Origin: Spinacia oleracea
Lineage: Eukaryota > Streptophyta > Magnoliopsida > Caryophyllales > Amaranthaceae
Reading direction: 5' to 3'
Assembly: GCF_020520425.1 (NCBI RefSeq)
Contig: NC_079487.1
Coordinates: forward strand, 104,008,141-104,072,140
Length of the DNA stretch: 64,000 nucleotides
The notes under the pieces are model-generated. The model saw only the letters and a program-made list of their open reading frames with translations, had not been told where the DNA came from and made no database searches. A program made the position numbers and the translations under genes. This document shows, piece after piece, positions 1-11,423 of this stretch (within the stretch, counting starts at the first letter, position 1; each line of letters opens with the position of its first letter).

Positions 1-444
1 TCAGTTAAAAAGAACGCACCCTAAATCTACATATTCCATTTCCAATTTTTTTTAAGTCCTTGACTTTAATAGAGGGAGATCCACTTTACCATAAAAACAT
101 CAAACTTTTAAGACTGTGACAACTTAATGACGTACTCACAAAGATTTGTTTCCAATCAAAGATATCTGTTGGGATTCTTTTCCTTAAATGTTAAATCCTT
201 CCATAATAACTGTGATTTCTTTCCCATTTTCGGTTTCTTTGACTCTTTTGTCATAATTACAACATATGACTTTATTGTTTAGGTGACATTATAAATTTTG
301 CCATAATACATCTCCAACATCACACTTAAAATCTTGAATTGGAGTCAATTTTAAACCAGCAAGCTTGGACATCCTTATAGACCAAGGTAACTTATGTATA
401 TTTTTGTTCACTCTACTGTATTTCATATCTCATATCCTATAGCA
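1..444. other. AT-rich intergenic stretch, no gene seen
   Basis: No coding region, RNA gene or clear transposon end is visible. The stretch is AT-rich spacer upstream of the neprosin-family gene and a Helitron-like unit. Confidence 0.5.
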
Positions 445-920
445 TCTATTACATTATACTAAAACAGACACCGGGAATGAAACATGTCACTTCCTGGTGC
501 AAAATTTTCCTGCCTAAAATCCTTTCCTAAAAAATATCTACTTTATTATTTTATTATTATTTTTTATTTTCTTTCCTTTTGTAAAAATGTTTATATATAT
601 GGAAAAAATAATAGGATTATGGAATATGACTATTAGACAATTTTGGTAATATTTTAGTCCAATCGTCATATCAAAAAATTGAAAATATTCTCACTCAATA
701 TTTTTTGTCAAATTAGCATATTAAGCATATCAAATATTTTGGTCAAATCATCATATTAAACATATAAAATATATAATATGTAGTGGGGCGAAAATAATAT
801 GATAAAATGAGTATGTTCGATATTTTATTAATTAAGCGATAGACTTAAGGGATAAATATTTCAGTTAAATATTTATAAAAAAGATTATCAAATAATAATT
901 TTAGAATATCCGTGCGAGCA
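445..920 (+). mobile_element. Helitron-like non-autonomous element (3' end uncertain)
   Basis: The 5' end begins TC after a host A and reads TCTATTACATTATACTAAAA, followed by a conserved block with an acatgtca core. The same block recurs at about 3840, 4300, 5510 and 9600. Near 905 there is a short GC hairpin (CCGTGCGAGCACG) of the kind that precedes Helitron 3' ends, but no clean CTRR end follows, so the right boundary is a guess. The interior shares AT-rich sequence, inverted, with the unit at 3570-4353. Confidence 0.4.
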
Positions 921-1236
921 CGAGTGTGTGGATCGGGCGTTGCTCCGAATTTTACTTTTTAGTGGGGTTTAATTTTTTTTGTAAATATGTGCCCATTTAA
1001 AAAATATTATATTTTATATTTATATGAAAATATATACTTATATTATAGCTAGCTAAGATGGTAAGAAGTGTCACTTTTAATTCATAAGGTCCGATGTTCG
1101 ATCCTTGCTAAGATGATGTGGCGTAATATGGAGGGGTCTACGTGACACATATACGTTCTTATAAACGTCTTTTAATAGATTAGTATAGATATTCATATAC
1201 GAGTCTCTTAAAATTTAATTCATGCATATTCAATTA

Positions 1237-1514
1237 CTCCCTCCGTATTTAAATAGGAGATACATTTTTCGTTTTTAATAACTTTTCAACCCCACCATCT
1301 AATTAAATAATACTCTATGAGTCACTATCACATTAAACAATTGATTTGATAAACCTCCACCCCACACCCATCCAAAATTTAATGGTTCCCACTTATTTTA
1401 TTTCATTAAAATATTTACCCCAACCCCACATGTTTTATTATTTTATTTCATCAAATTATTCTTCCTTAATAATCGTGCTCGGCCAAGTGTATCTCCTATT
1501 TAAATACGGGGGAG
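1237..1514. mobile_element. Stowaway-like MITE with TA target duplication
   Basis: The terminal inverted repeats start CTCCCTCCGTATTTAAATAG and are flanked by TA on both sides (1235-1236 and 1515-1516). The CTCCCTCCGT end and TA duplication are standard for Tc1/mariner-derived Stowaway MITEs. A truncated relative lies at 9820-9972. No coding capacity. Confidence 0.75.
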
Positions 1515-1526
1515 TAACAAAGAATA

Positions 1527-1823
1527 CTTCATCCGTTCTTTTTAAATAACACAATTTTTTTATCACGTTCGTCAATGCAATATTTCAACCATTAATATCT
1601 TTAATTATCAATGTATAAAATTATAAAAGTTGATAGTATAAAACTATAGAATTATAATTAGACGATCACAACAAGACTTGACCCCATAACTGTATTTTTT
1701 TTTAAAGTATAAATCACAATTGATAGTCAAAATACATTATATGATAGAGTCAAAAGTCAAATTGTGTGATCATCTAGAAAAACAGAGGAACTATAAAGTT
1801 AATGTGAATTATTATGGATGGAG
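1527..1823. mobile_element. Stowaway-like MITE
   Basis: The ends CTTCATCCGTTCTTTTTAAA and ...TTATGGATGGAG are inverted and flanked by TA (1525-1526 and 1824-1825). It lies 10 bp from the preceding Stowaway element. The interior is AT-rich and non-coding. Confidence 0.65.
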
Positions 1824-2129
1824 TATTGAAGCCTATATGAAGAGAGAATATTTGAAACTAACTTTTTATTGAATTTTTTTGGGAACATATTTTAATGATT
1901 GTTCATGGAAATTGAGAACTCAAGGTGCGTTCCATTCACCTGATTTTCACTCATTTTTCTAAACTTATTTATATTTCAGCATATATATTTGGTAAGCATT
2001 TTTAGAAAAAACGTCACCAAGTCATTTTACTTGAGCCGAATTCACTTAATTATAGTATTGCGTATATTGAAAGGTGTTGTAAGTTAGAGCTTATGGTATG
2101 GTTCGTTGGTATCTTGCAGATAATCGGAT

Positions 2130-5100
2130 ATGAAAAGAGTGTACTTGGTTGTTGTATTGTTACTTGTAGTTAATATTGGAACGAGAGGCATTGTAGAAGA
2201 AGAAAATGATCTCCAAAAACAATATCAACTCCTGGAGCAGTCTAGCATTAAAACAATCAAGGTAGTTAAGTCTTCTTGTGCCATGGATACTTCACTTTAA
2301 TTTTCACTCTACATAATAGTGTTATTTTAATATAGTAATTTTTTTTGGGGACAGATAGGGTCGGGCATTACAAATTAAAAATGAAGAGGGGATTTGAATT
2401 TCAGCGCGTCTCCTGTGAGACCAGTCACACCATCAACTTGATGGTGTGACGAGCGCGAAACCAATAGCGTATCTCCCCTAAAACTATATAAAAAAAAGTA
2501 ACAGATCTAAACTATAGAAGTAAGATACCTAAACTAAAAAATTACCTCCTCTAAAATTATATATAAAAAAAAGAAGTAACATGTCTAAACCATAGAAGTA
2601 ACACATACCTAAACTAAAAATGTACCTCCCCTAAAACTATTCCGTATATAAAAAAGTAGCATGTCTAAACTATAGAACTAATAAAAGTAACATACCTAAA
2701 CTAAAAAAGTACCTCATCTAAAATTATATAAAAAAAAAAGTAACATGTCTAAACTGTAGAAGTAACATACCTAAATTAAGAAGGTATCTCCCCTAAAACT
2801 ACTCCGTATAAAAAAAGTAACATGTATAAACTATAGAAGTAACATACCTAAACTTAAAAAAATACAACCTCTAAAATTATAAAAAAAAAAAAAAAAAAGT
2901 AATATGTCTAAACTATAGAAGTAACATACCTAAATTCGCAAGTGTGAACTGATCTCACCATCAGTTAATGGTAAGACAATCTCATATAAGAATTTGGGTT
3001 TGAACTTGTGATCTAATATGTGTACAGACCTTTAGTATTAAACACTCGGCCAATAAATGATTGACGGGGTTATTGAACTTTGTTATCACATTTGTTGAGT
3101 TGATTACTACTATTATTCATTGAATAAATTAGCCAAATTGGTGGATGTTTTCCCTACTAGTTTGTGAGAGGTTTTTTTTTTCCACAATATAATACTCCCG
3201 CATGCATCGCGTGCATATAAGACTAGTATTTACTATTAATAGTATTAAAGTAGATCTCCAATGAGATCGTTACACAAATAAGGCCTCTCTGATGTCAATA
3301 TTAAAGCTACGTTCAATTTGAATTATTTTTTTCTGAACTTATATAGTATCTGAACTTAACTAAACTTATCTGAACTTATGTTATATGGAAGAAAAAAAAA
3401 ACGTATTTTGTCTGAAATAAACTTATTTGTTGAAAATGTATGAAAAAAAAACTTTTTTTTTTTGAACTTATATTATCAGAATTTAACTTAACTTATATTA
3501 TCTGAAATAAGTCAAACATGACAAAGCCTAAAAATAACTATTTGATTAGGAGAGTATAATTATTATTTACTAGATTAGATCCCGTGCATGCACGGATTTT
3601 GATATTTTTTTTCACAAAATATTTAAGTGATATATTTTTCATTATTAATATAATGATTTGACTAAAATATTACCAATTTAGAATAACTATTATTACGGCG
3701 TATCTATTATTTCCATAATTTAAAAAACTAAAATTTGTTTCCATACATAAATAGTTTATAAAAAAGGTAGAGAATAAAAATAAAACAAAACAGATACACC
3801 TTTTTGGGAAAGTGATTTTTGGCGGGAAAAAATCACATCAGGAATTGACACGTGTCATTTGAAAATCCCGTGCACGCACGGATATTTGAAAATTATTATT
3901 TAATCATCTTTTTTATATGAAATATTTACCCCTTACATCTATTGCGAAATTAATAAATCTCGAAACTACTCATTTTATCATTTTATCTTATAATATACAT
4001 TGCCCCTCCTACTAAGTATTATACGAAGTGTATATTTTAAATGTTTAATATGATGATTTGACCAAAATATTTGATATGGTTAATATGCTAATTTGACCAA
4101 AATATTGAGTAAAAATATTTTCTGCTATTGATATGAAGATTTGACTAAAATATTACCAAAATTTTCTAATAATGTCATATTACATAATCTTATAATTTTT
4201 TCCATATATAAACATTTATAAAGAAAAAGGAAAGAAAATAAAAAAAAGAATAAAGTAGATTTTTTTTTTAGGAAATGGTTTTTGGCGGGAAAATTTTACA
4301 CCAGGAATTGACACGTGTCATTCCTGGTGTCTCTTTTAGTATATAGTAATAGATAGATTTTTTTGGGTGCGAATGAGCCGCTAGGGCAATATAAATTACA
4401 AATGGGGGCGGGGGTTCGAACCTGAGAACTATTGTACACAGGCCCTCAGTCTTAACCACTAGACCAAGACATCATTGGTAGGAGAGTATAATTAATAATA
4501 GTAAAACATAAATATTTGATCACAATGTGTAACTTTTGAGTTTTTTTTTTTAAACAAGTTTTGTATATTTATTTTCATACTATCCACCATTTCGCACCTT
4601 ATTATTGTTCACATAATATCTTGTGCAATATGAATCCAAACAATTTACTACGTATAAGATATTAACTACATTCTTACTGATTTGCAGACAGCAAATGGAG
4701 TGATATATGATTGTGTTGACTTTTACAAACAACCTGCTTTTAAGCATCCAATGTTGAAAAATCATACTCTTTATCCTCAGGTTGTTCTTGATATCATTCA
4801 TGCCCTCCTTAACGGCTTAACTCGTATTATCTCCCATTAGATCCCTGGGATATACTTCCTATTATGTTGCATATTGGTTTTAGTTTTTATAATTAGTAGG
4901 TTAGATCCGTACGCACGTAGATTAATAAATAATTTATATATTTTTCATTATACGAAAAATATATAAATTAAGTTTATTGAAAGAATTATTAAGTAAAATA
5001 AATCAAGTTTTATTAAGTATTAATTGGACATGAGATAAAATTACCATTTATTAAAAGTATAGAGTGCACTATTTTATAAGTGATATATTATTTTCCCCTC

Positions 5101-8100
5101 AAAAAAAGAAAAGTGATATATTCTTTTTGTATAATATTTTACGTATATTTAGGTAATTATATCACTTTTAGTTAGATATTAAAGCTTAATTATGTTAAAT
5201 TTTTATATGTAGCTAGAAATCTATTAATATTTTCTAACATATTTGATTTTTATGAACATCTTGCACGTATAAGGTGTACAATAAATTTTATTTTATACAT
5301 TATTTGTGATTTTGAAGGAATAATTTTATTAAAATGGAAAATCTTATCACTAAAAAATACATAAATTTTACATATATCAGGGTAACTTTAAACATTTTGA
5401 GTAACTTTTACTCGGTGTACAATATTTTGTTGTAAACCACTTTTAAATAAGAAGTATTCGTATCAAATATTTTTAATTAAAATAAATAAATTAGAATGCA
5501 TCAGAAAATAACACATGTCATTCTTGATGTGTCTTTTAATATATAGTAATTGATTCGTTTTTTTTTTAATTTTAATATAGATGAGAACTAAATATACTCA
5601 TAGAACCATAAAAGCTATGTCTTCCAACGATGAGGCTATCCAGTGTCAGGTCCTTATGCTAGAGAATGGGGGTTGTCCGACAGGAACAGTGCCTATTAGA
5701 AGAGTGAGCATGGATGATCTTGTTCAAATTAAAACCGCCACAAAAAATTATGACATGAGAACAACATCAAACTCTCTACTAACTCAACCTGGACAACAAG
5801 TAAGTTATTTTTTTCTTCATAATTAACTAATGTTACATTTTAAATGTAGATCACCCATCGGGTGCATTAAAATCTATTACTCCCTTCGTTCCACAAAACA
5901 TTTTTTATTGTGTGAAAATACGAGTATTAAGAAATTGCATGCGTTTGTAAGAAGGAAAAAAAATATCAAAACATATGCATTGTTGACTTGGACTTGCTGT
6001 CAACTGGTGCCTCTCAAAAAACCCACAAGGTTAACATAAGCTTCTTGTCAAGTTGAACAATAACTTGACATAGGTCATTGGTAATTTGGCATTTAGCTGT
6101 AGTGTTAATTATTTTGCCTAATTTTTCGGATTAATTAATTGCTATTTAATTTATGCCCATTATTTGATAATATTTAAAACTCATTGTTTCATTTTACTTC
6201 CTTGGCTGGTTTTACTTGTTTCATTCAGCTAATTTTGTGAGAGTTTCTTAGTTTAAAGTAGGGAAAGAAAATGAGACAAATGGAGTAACGATAATGTTAA
6301 TTAATAAAAAAAAGATAAACATTTTTTTACAATTGTCGATATATGTGTTAATAATAAAATTTAGGGGTGGTTAAAATTATTAATTGTGTAGGAGAGAGAA
6401 TTTGATGTATGATTTATGTAAAAAGTAGGTGAGAGAGTATGGTGACTTTGGGAAAATGTTTGGGTGACTCTAAGGGTGAGTTTATCCCTCAGACTCAAAC
6501 CCAATATTCAGACTGTGCCACATCAGCTTTCCACTAACTTTTACCTTCTTTTAATTCTTCAGACTCACTCCAGACTCATTCAAATTTTATACTTTATCCC
6601 TCAGACTCTCTCCAGACTCTCTACCAAAAGTATAAGTTACCGTTGCTTTTTTTTTTAGGAACAAAGTTACCGTTGCTTGCATTGAATGAATACCAAAATG
6701 GGAAGTTTAATTACTTGTGGGGCCCACAACCAAGTCTGGGATTGAGTTTGGGAAACCAAAACTCCTTCCCAGACTCCACTTCTCTTTTGTACCAAATAAC
6801 GGTAGTCTGGAGGCAGACTCACCAAAGTCTGCGCTTAGACTTGTTGCTCCAGACTACCGATATTCTTACCCTAAGGGTTGACAACTTTTAAGATACATAC
6901 TATCTCCATTCAAAAAGATATTTGCACTTTCATTTTATAGTATGTTTCATAATGTTTTTTACACTTTGCTTTATTCTATTTTTTGACATGAATATCCTTT
7001 TTCACTCACAATATTTACAAATTTGCACCCATTTTCTCTTAGTTTATTTTTTTCTTACATTCACCGAGCTTTTTATACAATTCTCTTACTTTATCCATAT
7101 TTATTATATTCAACCAACTTTTTTTAAAACTTTTTCTTAATATTTGTGCAAATAGTAATCGTAAAGATATTTATGAAACGGAGGTAGTATAACATAAAAT
7201 AATATATAAGTGTAATTAATTGGAGAGAGAAAGTGTTATAAGGTAAAGTTTCAATGCATTTGTAACCCATTAGAATTCAACATTGAAAGGGTTTTCCACC
7301 CCTAGGGTCACTCTATTATTGTCCGTGAATTTGAGTCAAGGTTGTGGAAGAAAAATAAGGGGTTAGAGTAAGAGGTGGGTCAAGTTAGTGGAAGATAAGA
7401 CAGAAGAAGATGAAGGATAAGAGAGAAGTTAGTTTACACTTGACTGTAGATCAACGATGCATATGGTCTCGATCAGTGTTATGTACTTTTATAGGGAATG
7501 GGAGAAAATAAATGATTGTTTAATAGAAAAATACAAAAAAAAAATGGATGTGATGATAGTTGGGTGGAAAAGGGAAAATTGTTGAAGAAAAATAATCTTG
7601 CTTTTTTTCTTTTTTTCTTTTGACACGAATTTCGGAAAAGTGGGAAAAGTGTATAGCTAAAAATAGAAATAGGAGAACGTTTTTTGAAACATCCGAAGAG
7701 AAAAACAAAAAACATTTTGTGGAACGGAAGGAGATACCTATTAAATACCATAACTAATAAACAAAAAACTGACCAATGATAAATTAGCAAATTTTATTTA
7801 TCCATTTTAACTTGGTAATAAAATTAGCAAATTTTTGCTAGTAGTGTCTTTTTTAAAAATAATTTCAGTTATCCATTTTTATTAACCTTTTGCTTTCACA
7901 GTTTGCAATCGTTCAAACCAATTTCGTCTCAAGAACAACAAAATATTACGGGGTAAGAGGTATATTCAATTATTATCAGTTACCACGGGTTAGAGCACCT
8001 CAATACTCTTCCGGGGAAATTATTATTCGTAATGGAGATGACATGATAAAAGTGGGATGGACGGTAAGTAACTAACCAATCAATTATATATTTACATAGT

Positions 8101-10613
8101 CGGATTAAATCAGTATTTTCATATTGTGTTGTTAATATGTGTTTTATCCATATATAGGTTAATCCGGCATTAAACAAGGATAACATCGCGCACATGTTTC
8201 AATATTTAAGTGTAAGTTTTCAGTATTTATTTGGGAAAATTTGTCAAATACAATTTAATAAAGTTGTCTCGTTGTTAAATACAATCCCAAACTTTCAACT
8301 TATAAACTACAACCTTAAACTTACATCTCCACGTTAAATTACAAACCCGTGTCATTTTTCAGCAAAATTAATCATAATATGATGTCATTAATCTTATTAA
8401 AATACAATTAAATAATTTTTCTAAAAAAAAGGAATAACTTATGCATAATTTGTTTATGTTTTTTTTTCGAATTATTTAATTTCTGTTTAGAGCTTTTTCG
8501 AAAAATTTAATTTTAATAATTCTACCTTTGACCGGGTTTCTTTTATTAATCCCACGTATGAGTTTTTAATAATCCAAACTTTTGGACCTATTCTCTTTTA
8601 ACAGTCCTAACAAGTAACCAACCCACTATAGCAGGTTACCTTGACAAGTGTCACTCTCTTATTGGTCTAACTTAAAAAAAAAATCTTTTCCTCCTTTTCT
8701 TTCTTTCAAACCGACATACTCTTCTCCTTCAATGATCTGACAACTGAGTGAGGCAAATTGTTCGTGAGTGGGCTTGTGGGGGTGAATGAGTAATTAAAAA
8801 AGTAACAGGTTCTTCAGGTGGACGGTCATAAGAGACCATCAAAAGAGAATAGGTCCAAAAGGTTGGATTATGTATAAAAAAAAATATGTCGTATATGTGG
8901 GAATAATAAAAGAGAAATGCATGCCCAAAGGTTGGATTATTATATATTGACATTATATTCCATTGGTTTTTGCCGAAAAAATGACTAGGTGTTCTAATTT
9001 AAAGTAAGGTATAAATTTACGGTTGTAATTTACAAATATGAAAGTTTGAGGTTGTAATTGGCAAATAGACAATTAACTTTATTAAGTTGTCTTTGGAAAA
9101 TTTTCCATTTATTTTCCAATATTATAATTCAAATTTCAAATTAGAAAATATAATTATTCATTTTTATTATCTAACTAAAACAAATATGTACTTAATTAAT
9201 AAATTTTTGTATAGGCTGGCCAATCACATTGTTTTAATACATTGTGTCCTGGATTTGTGAGTACTAATAAAGATGTATCAATTGATGCTGGACTTGTTGG
9301 TAGCTCAAAAAGAGGGGGGCTACAAAGAGTAATTAGTTTATTTATTTATCAGGTATGGAGTAATTAACATTATCTAATAAAAGATTTATATACTTGCTCC
9401 ATTCTAATAATATTGTACCATGTTGACTTTTACACTATTCATATTGTACCAATAATATGATTTATTTGTGGAAAGGTATAATCATATGAACTTTTGTTAG
9501 ATTCGTATCGGTACATATTTTACAAATATCAATTTATTTTTTTACTTTTAGTTATGCATAATTCGAGATATCTATTGCTTTATATTAAAACAGACATCAT
9601 GAATAACACATGTCACTTCCTTGTGCAAAATCTTCTAGCTATAAAACTTTTTTCTTAAACAAATCTATATGTTCAATTTCCTATCATAGTTTATTGGATA
9701 AAAGAAAATATTTGTTTATAAATTATGGAAATAATAGAAGTTATATAATAATAATTTGTAAAAATGATTTTTCGTAATATTTTATTCAAATCGGAATATT
9801 AATAATGAAAAATATTACTCCCTCCGTATTTATTTAAGAGATACACTCGGCCGGGCACGGGTATTAAGAAGAAGAACTGAATGAAATAAAATAAAGCAAG
9901 TGGGGTTGGATAGATATTTTAATAATTAAACAAGTGGGGACCATGTAATTTTGGTGGGTGGGAGGTGGGGAGCATATATAAAGTATGTAATACATAATAG
10001 GACAAAAATAATTTGTAGATGCTTAAATGAGTATGTGTAAGATTTATTAATTATTCCTGAACTTTATGAAGAGAAATATTTCAGTCAAAAGCTCCATATA
10101 TATTATTTAAAAAATGATAATTTTTAAAAAATATCCGTGTGTGCACGAGATCTAATCTACTTAAACGCTACCTATTGAAATATAATTAGAACGGAGGAAA
10201 TATACTCTTTTTTTGTTATCTAAAAAATGTGATAGCTATTGACCTGGATGTTATGTAATGAAAAGGATGCAAAAACAAAAAATTGGTGGCTTGAGATATG
10301 TGGCATAGTCCTTGGATATTGGCCGCAACAAATATTCACTAAAATGGCAGATGGAGCTACTTACGTTGCAGTGGGAGGGGAAGCATTCAATTTGCCGGGT
10401 CAACCTCTTCCGCCTATGGGAAATGGGTATTACCCGTCTGAAGAGTTGGGCATAACTGCATTTTGGCATAACTTTACAGTTTTGGATTCAAATCATCAAC
10501 ATATTATTCCTCAACAAACAGAAAAGTACACAACTGATTGGCATTATGGCGTCTATGATATGATGCATGGCAAAGAAGGAAGAGCTATATGTTATGGTGG
10601 AACTACTATGTAA
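2130..10613 (+). CDS. Neprosin-domain (DUF239) protein, 7 exons
   Basis: I read seven exons: 2130-2261, 4688-4780, 5581-5799, 7902-8063, 8158-8211, 9215-9352 and 10266-10613. Every junction is GT-AG in phase 0, giving 381 aa. Residues 1-22 look like a signal peptide (MKRVYLVVVLLLVVNIGTRG), so the product is probably secreted. The neprosin activation region follows (IYDCVDFYKQPAF; GCPTGTVPIRR). The C-terminal neprosin domain has KYYG, GWTVNP, CFNTLCPGFV, NWWLEI, GYWPQ and VGGEAF. The family includes the Nepenthes glutamic peptidase neprosin, a prolyl endopeptidase; most family members have no assigned role. By my recalled alignment the second catalytic Glu is kept in VGGEAF. The first falls in PQYSSGEI, where Gln replaces the usual Glu, so activity is doubtful. 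Introns carry many MITEs and Helitron-like units. The family call is confident, the exact substrate unknown. Confidence 0.88.
2340..3060 (-). mobile_element. tRNA-derived SINE-like element, split by an insertion
   Basis: On the minus strand a box A-like TTGGCCGAGTG (3043-3053) is followed by a box B-like AAGTTCAAACCC near 2996-3007. The rest resumes at 2340-2401 after the minisatellite MITE (2402-2998). The flanks suit a SINE that received a later DNA-element insertion. It lies in intron 1 of the neprosin gene. Confidence 0.4.
2402..2998. mobile_element. MULE-type MITE carrying an internal minisatellite, copy 1
   Basis: It starts CAGCGCGTCTCC and ends AGAATTTGGG, with 9 bp flanks TTTGAATTT and TTTGAACTT (one mismatch), the duplication size of Mutator-like elements. 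The ends are degenerate inverted repeats sharing a gatggtgag-like core. Between them are several units of about 60-75 bp, each containing variants of gtaacatgtctaaactatag followed by aagtaacatacctaaac. A second copy with the same ends lies at 16648-18912. Confidence 0.7.
3570..4353 (-). mobile_element. Helitron-like unit(s), minus strand
   Basis: On the minus strand the unit begins TCTATTACTATATACTAAAA after a host A and ends with the hairpin CCGTGCATGCACGG plus ATCTAATCTAG before a host T. These are the TC start, subterminal hairpin and CTRR end of plant Helitrons. Inside, near 3840-3890, another acacgtgtca 5' block abuts a second hairpin (CCCGTGCACGCACGG). The segment may therefore be two units joined or nested. 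No Rep/helicase coding; non-autonomous. Confidence 0.65.
4358..4480 (-). mobile_element. tRNA-derived SINE
   Basis: The minus strand has RNA polymerase III box A (TGGTCTAGTGGTTAAGA, 4450-4466) and box B (GGTTCGAACCCC, near 4412-4422). It ends in a run of A on that strand. The spacing and tail suit a SINE, and no full tRNA cloverleaf can be drawn. It sits in intron 1 beside the Helitron-like unit. Confidence 0.6.
4896..5553 (-). mobile_element. Helitron-like element, minus strand
   Basis: The minus-strand start is TCAATTACTATATATTAAAA after a host A. The 3' end has the hairpin CTACGTGCGTACGGATC followed by TAACCTAC before T. The last four bases are CTAC rather than the usual CTRR, the same ending as the unit at 9571-10160. 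It fills most of intron 2 of the neprosin gene. Confidence 0.5.
6470..6875. mobile_element. MITE of uncertain superfamily, 8 bp flanks
   Basis: The ends CTAAGGGTGAGTTTATCCCT and ...CGATATTCTTACCCTAAG are rough inverted repeats, and cagactc-like motifs recur inside on both strands. The flanks GGGTGACT and GGTTGACA resemble an 8 bp hAT-type duplication with two mismatches. Confidence 0.4.
6900..7187. mobile_element. Stowaway-like MITE
   Basis: The ends CTATCTCCATTCAAAAAGAT and ATCTTTACGATTACTATTTG-type sequence, finishing ATGAAACGGAGGTAG, are inverted and bordered by TA (6898-6899 and 7188-7189). Non-coding. Confidence 0.6.
8233..9106. mobile_element. MULE-type MITE with long inverted ends
   Basis: The first and last 90 or so bases are imperfect inverted repeats (GGGAAAATTTG... 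and ...AGTTGTCTTTGGAAAATTTTCC). They are flanked by ATTTATTT on each side (8225-8232 and 9107-9114). The 8-9 bp duplication and long TIRs suit a Mutator-like MITE. A second fold-back element sits inside it. It lies in intron 5 of the neprosin gene. Confidence 0.6.
8510..8950. mobile_element. Nested fold-back (long-TIR) element
   Basis: The two halves are near-complementary for about 100 bp. The block ATAATCCAAACTTTTGGACC (8569) pairs with GGTCCAAAAGGTTGGATTAT (ending 8871), and the complementarity continues outward. The taatccaaccttttg motif is shared with the termini of the element at 17364-18735, suggesting one MULE-type family. Exact ends are uncertain. Confidence 0.5.
9393..10200. mobile_element. 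Stowaway-like MITE split by a Helitron-like insertion
   Basis: The left end CTTGCTCCATTCTAATAATA and the right end TATAATTAGAACGGAGGAAA are inverted and bordered by TA. The middle is occupied by the Helitron-like unit at 9571-10160. It lies in intron 6, ending just upstream of the last neprosin exon. Confidence 0.5.
9571..10160 (+). mobile_element. Helitron-like element
   Basis: It starts TCTATTGCTTTATATTAAAA after A and ends with the hairpin CCGTGTGTGCACG followed by AGATCTAATCTAC before T. Inside is a 5'-truncated relative of the Stowaway element at 1237-1514 (9820-9972). No coding capacity. Confidence 0.55.
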
Positions 10614-11423
10614 TTAATCATCATTTAATAATACACTGTCAATTAAGCATGCATGCTAAAATTCGAATAAGGATAAGGATTAAGGACTAATGTAATATCC
10701 TTGATAAATATGAATCTTCTGCCATTCTCTAAATTATGGGTTTGACACAGGTTTTCTCTGTGCATTCCCTTCTAACATCATCATTTAATTTATACGAAGT
10801 ATCATTGTTAACTCAGTTACGACATTTTCCTTGTTAGGCTCATAACTTAATGTAATTGCATATAAAACATATCAAGGATTAAATGAATCTAATCGCTAAC
10901 TAGCTAAGTACATCATACAACGTTGATGATCCTAGCGCCAATCGTCGTGGCCTAAGGACGCAAGCACGCTCATGCACCATGGGCCTCAAGGCCATAAGTC
11001 GGGGCATGACCCACGGCCGTAGCAGCGCACACAACAATCCTAAGGCCTGCATGTCTTGGCGTGGCACAACTAAGGGCTTGGCCCATGCGTGAAAGGAAGA
11101 AGCCGACCAAGGAGTCTTCCGAACCCCTAGTCGCATCCGAACACCATACATCGTTAATAAAAATATAAAGGTAGTAGAACTTTATTGAATTCTCAATGAT
11201 CCACAATAGACGTAAAAACTATTGCTTTCAAATGACAAAAGAAAAAAGGAAAAAATAAAAATCAATCGGTTTTTCTGTAGAAAATCCTTCCCATACAATT
11301 CAACAAATGAAATGGGTATGATAATAACAAGTAGTTAAATGGGCATAATTAAATCTCTTACAACAGTTGCAAGACTAATCATCGCCTTAGGATCCAGAGA
11401 AGCAGTCTGTATAAAATCCATCT
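10614..11423. other. Intergenic region between convergent genes
   Basis: This is 3' flank of the neprosin gene and of the DUF7054 gene. A GC-rich patch at about 10905-11150 differs from its AT-rich surroundings and resembles the GC-rich part of the solo LTR at 49.8 kb only in composition. No start, domain or splice evidence supports a gene here. Confidence 0.5.

Larger units (their letters stand above)
5880..7733. mobile_element. Stowaway-like element split by later MITE insertions
   Basis: The left end CTCCCTTCGTTCCACAAAAC and the right end TTTTGTGGAACGGAAGGAG are inverted. The interior holds two further MITEs (6470-6875 and 6900-7187), so this appears to be the oldest layer in intron 3 of the neprosin gene. 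The right TA duplication is imperfect. Confidence 0.45.

Noticed and set aside
2450-2940. Regularly spaced repeats that could be mistaken for a CRISPR array
   Set aside because: The organism is a plant; units are contiguous and variable with no unique spacers, and they sit inside a MITE.
4412-4466. Possible tRNA gene
   Set aside because: Only pol III boxes A and B are present; no cloverleaf or acceptor stem forms, and an A-rich tail marks a SINE.
10900-11206. Open frames in the GC-rich patch after the neprosin gene
   Set aside because: They arise from base composition; no domain, splice or start context supports them.
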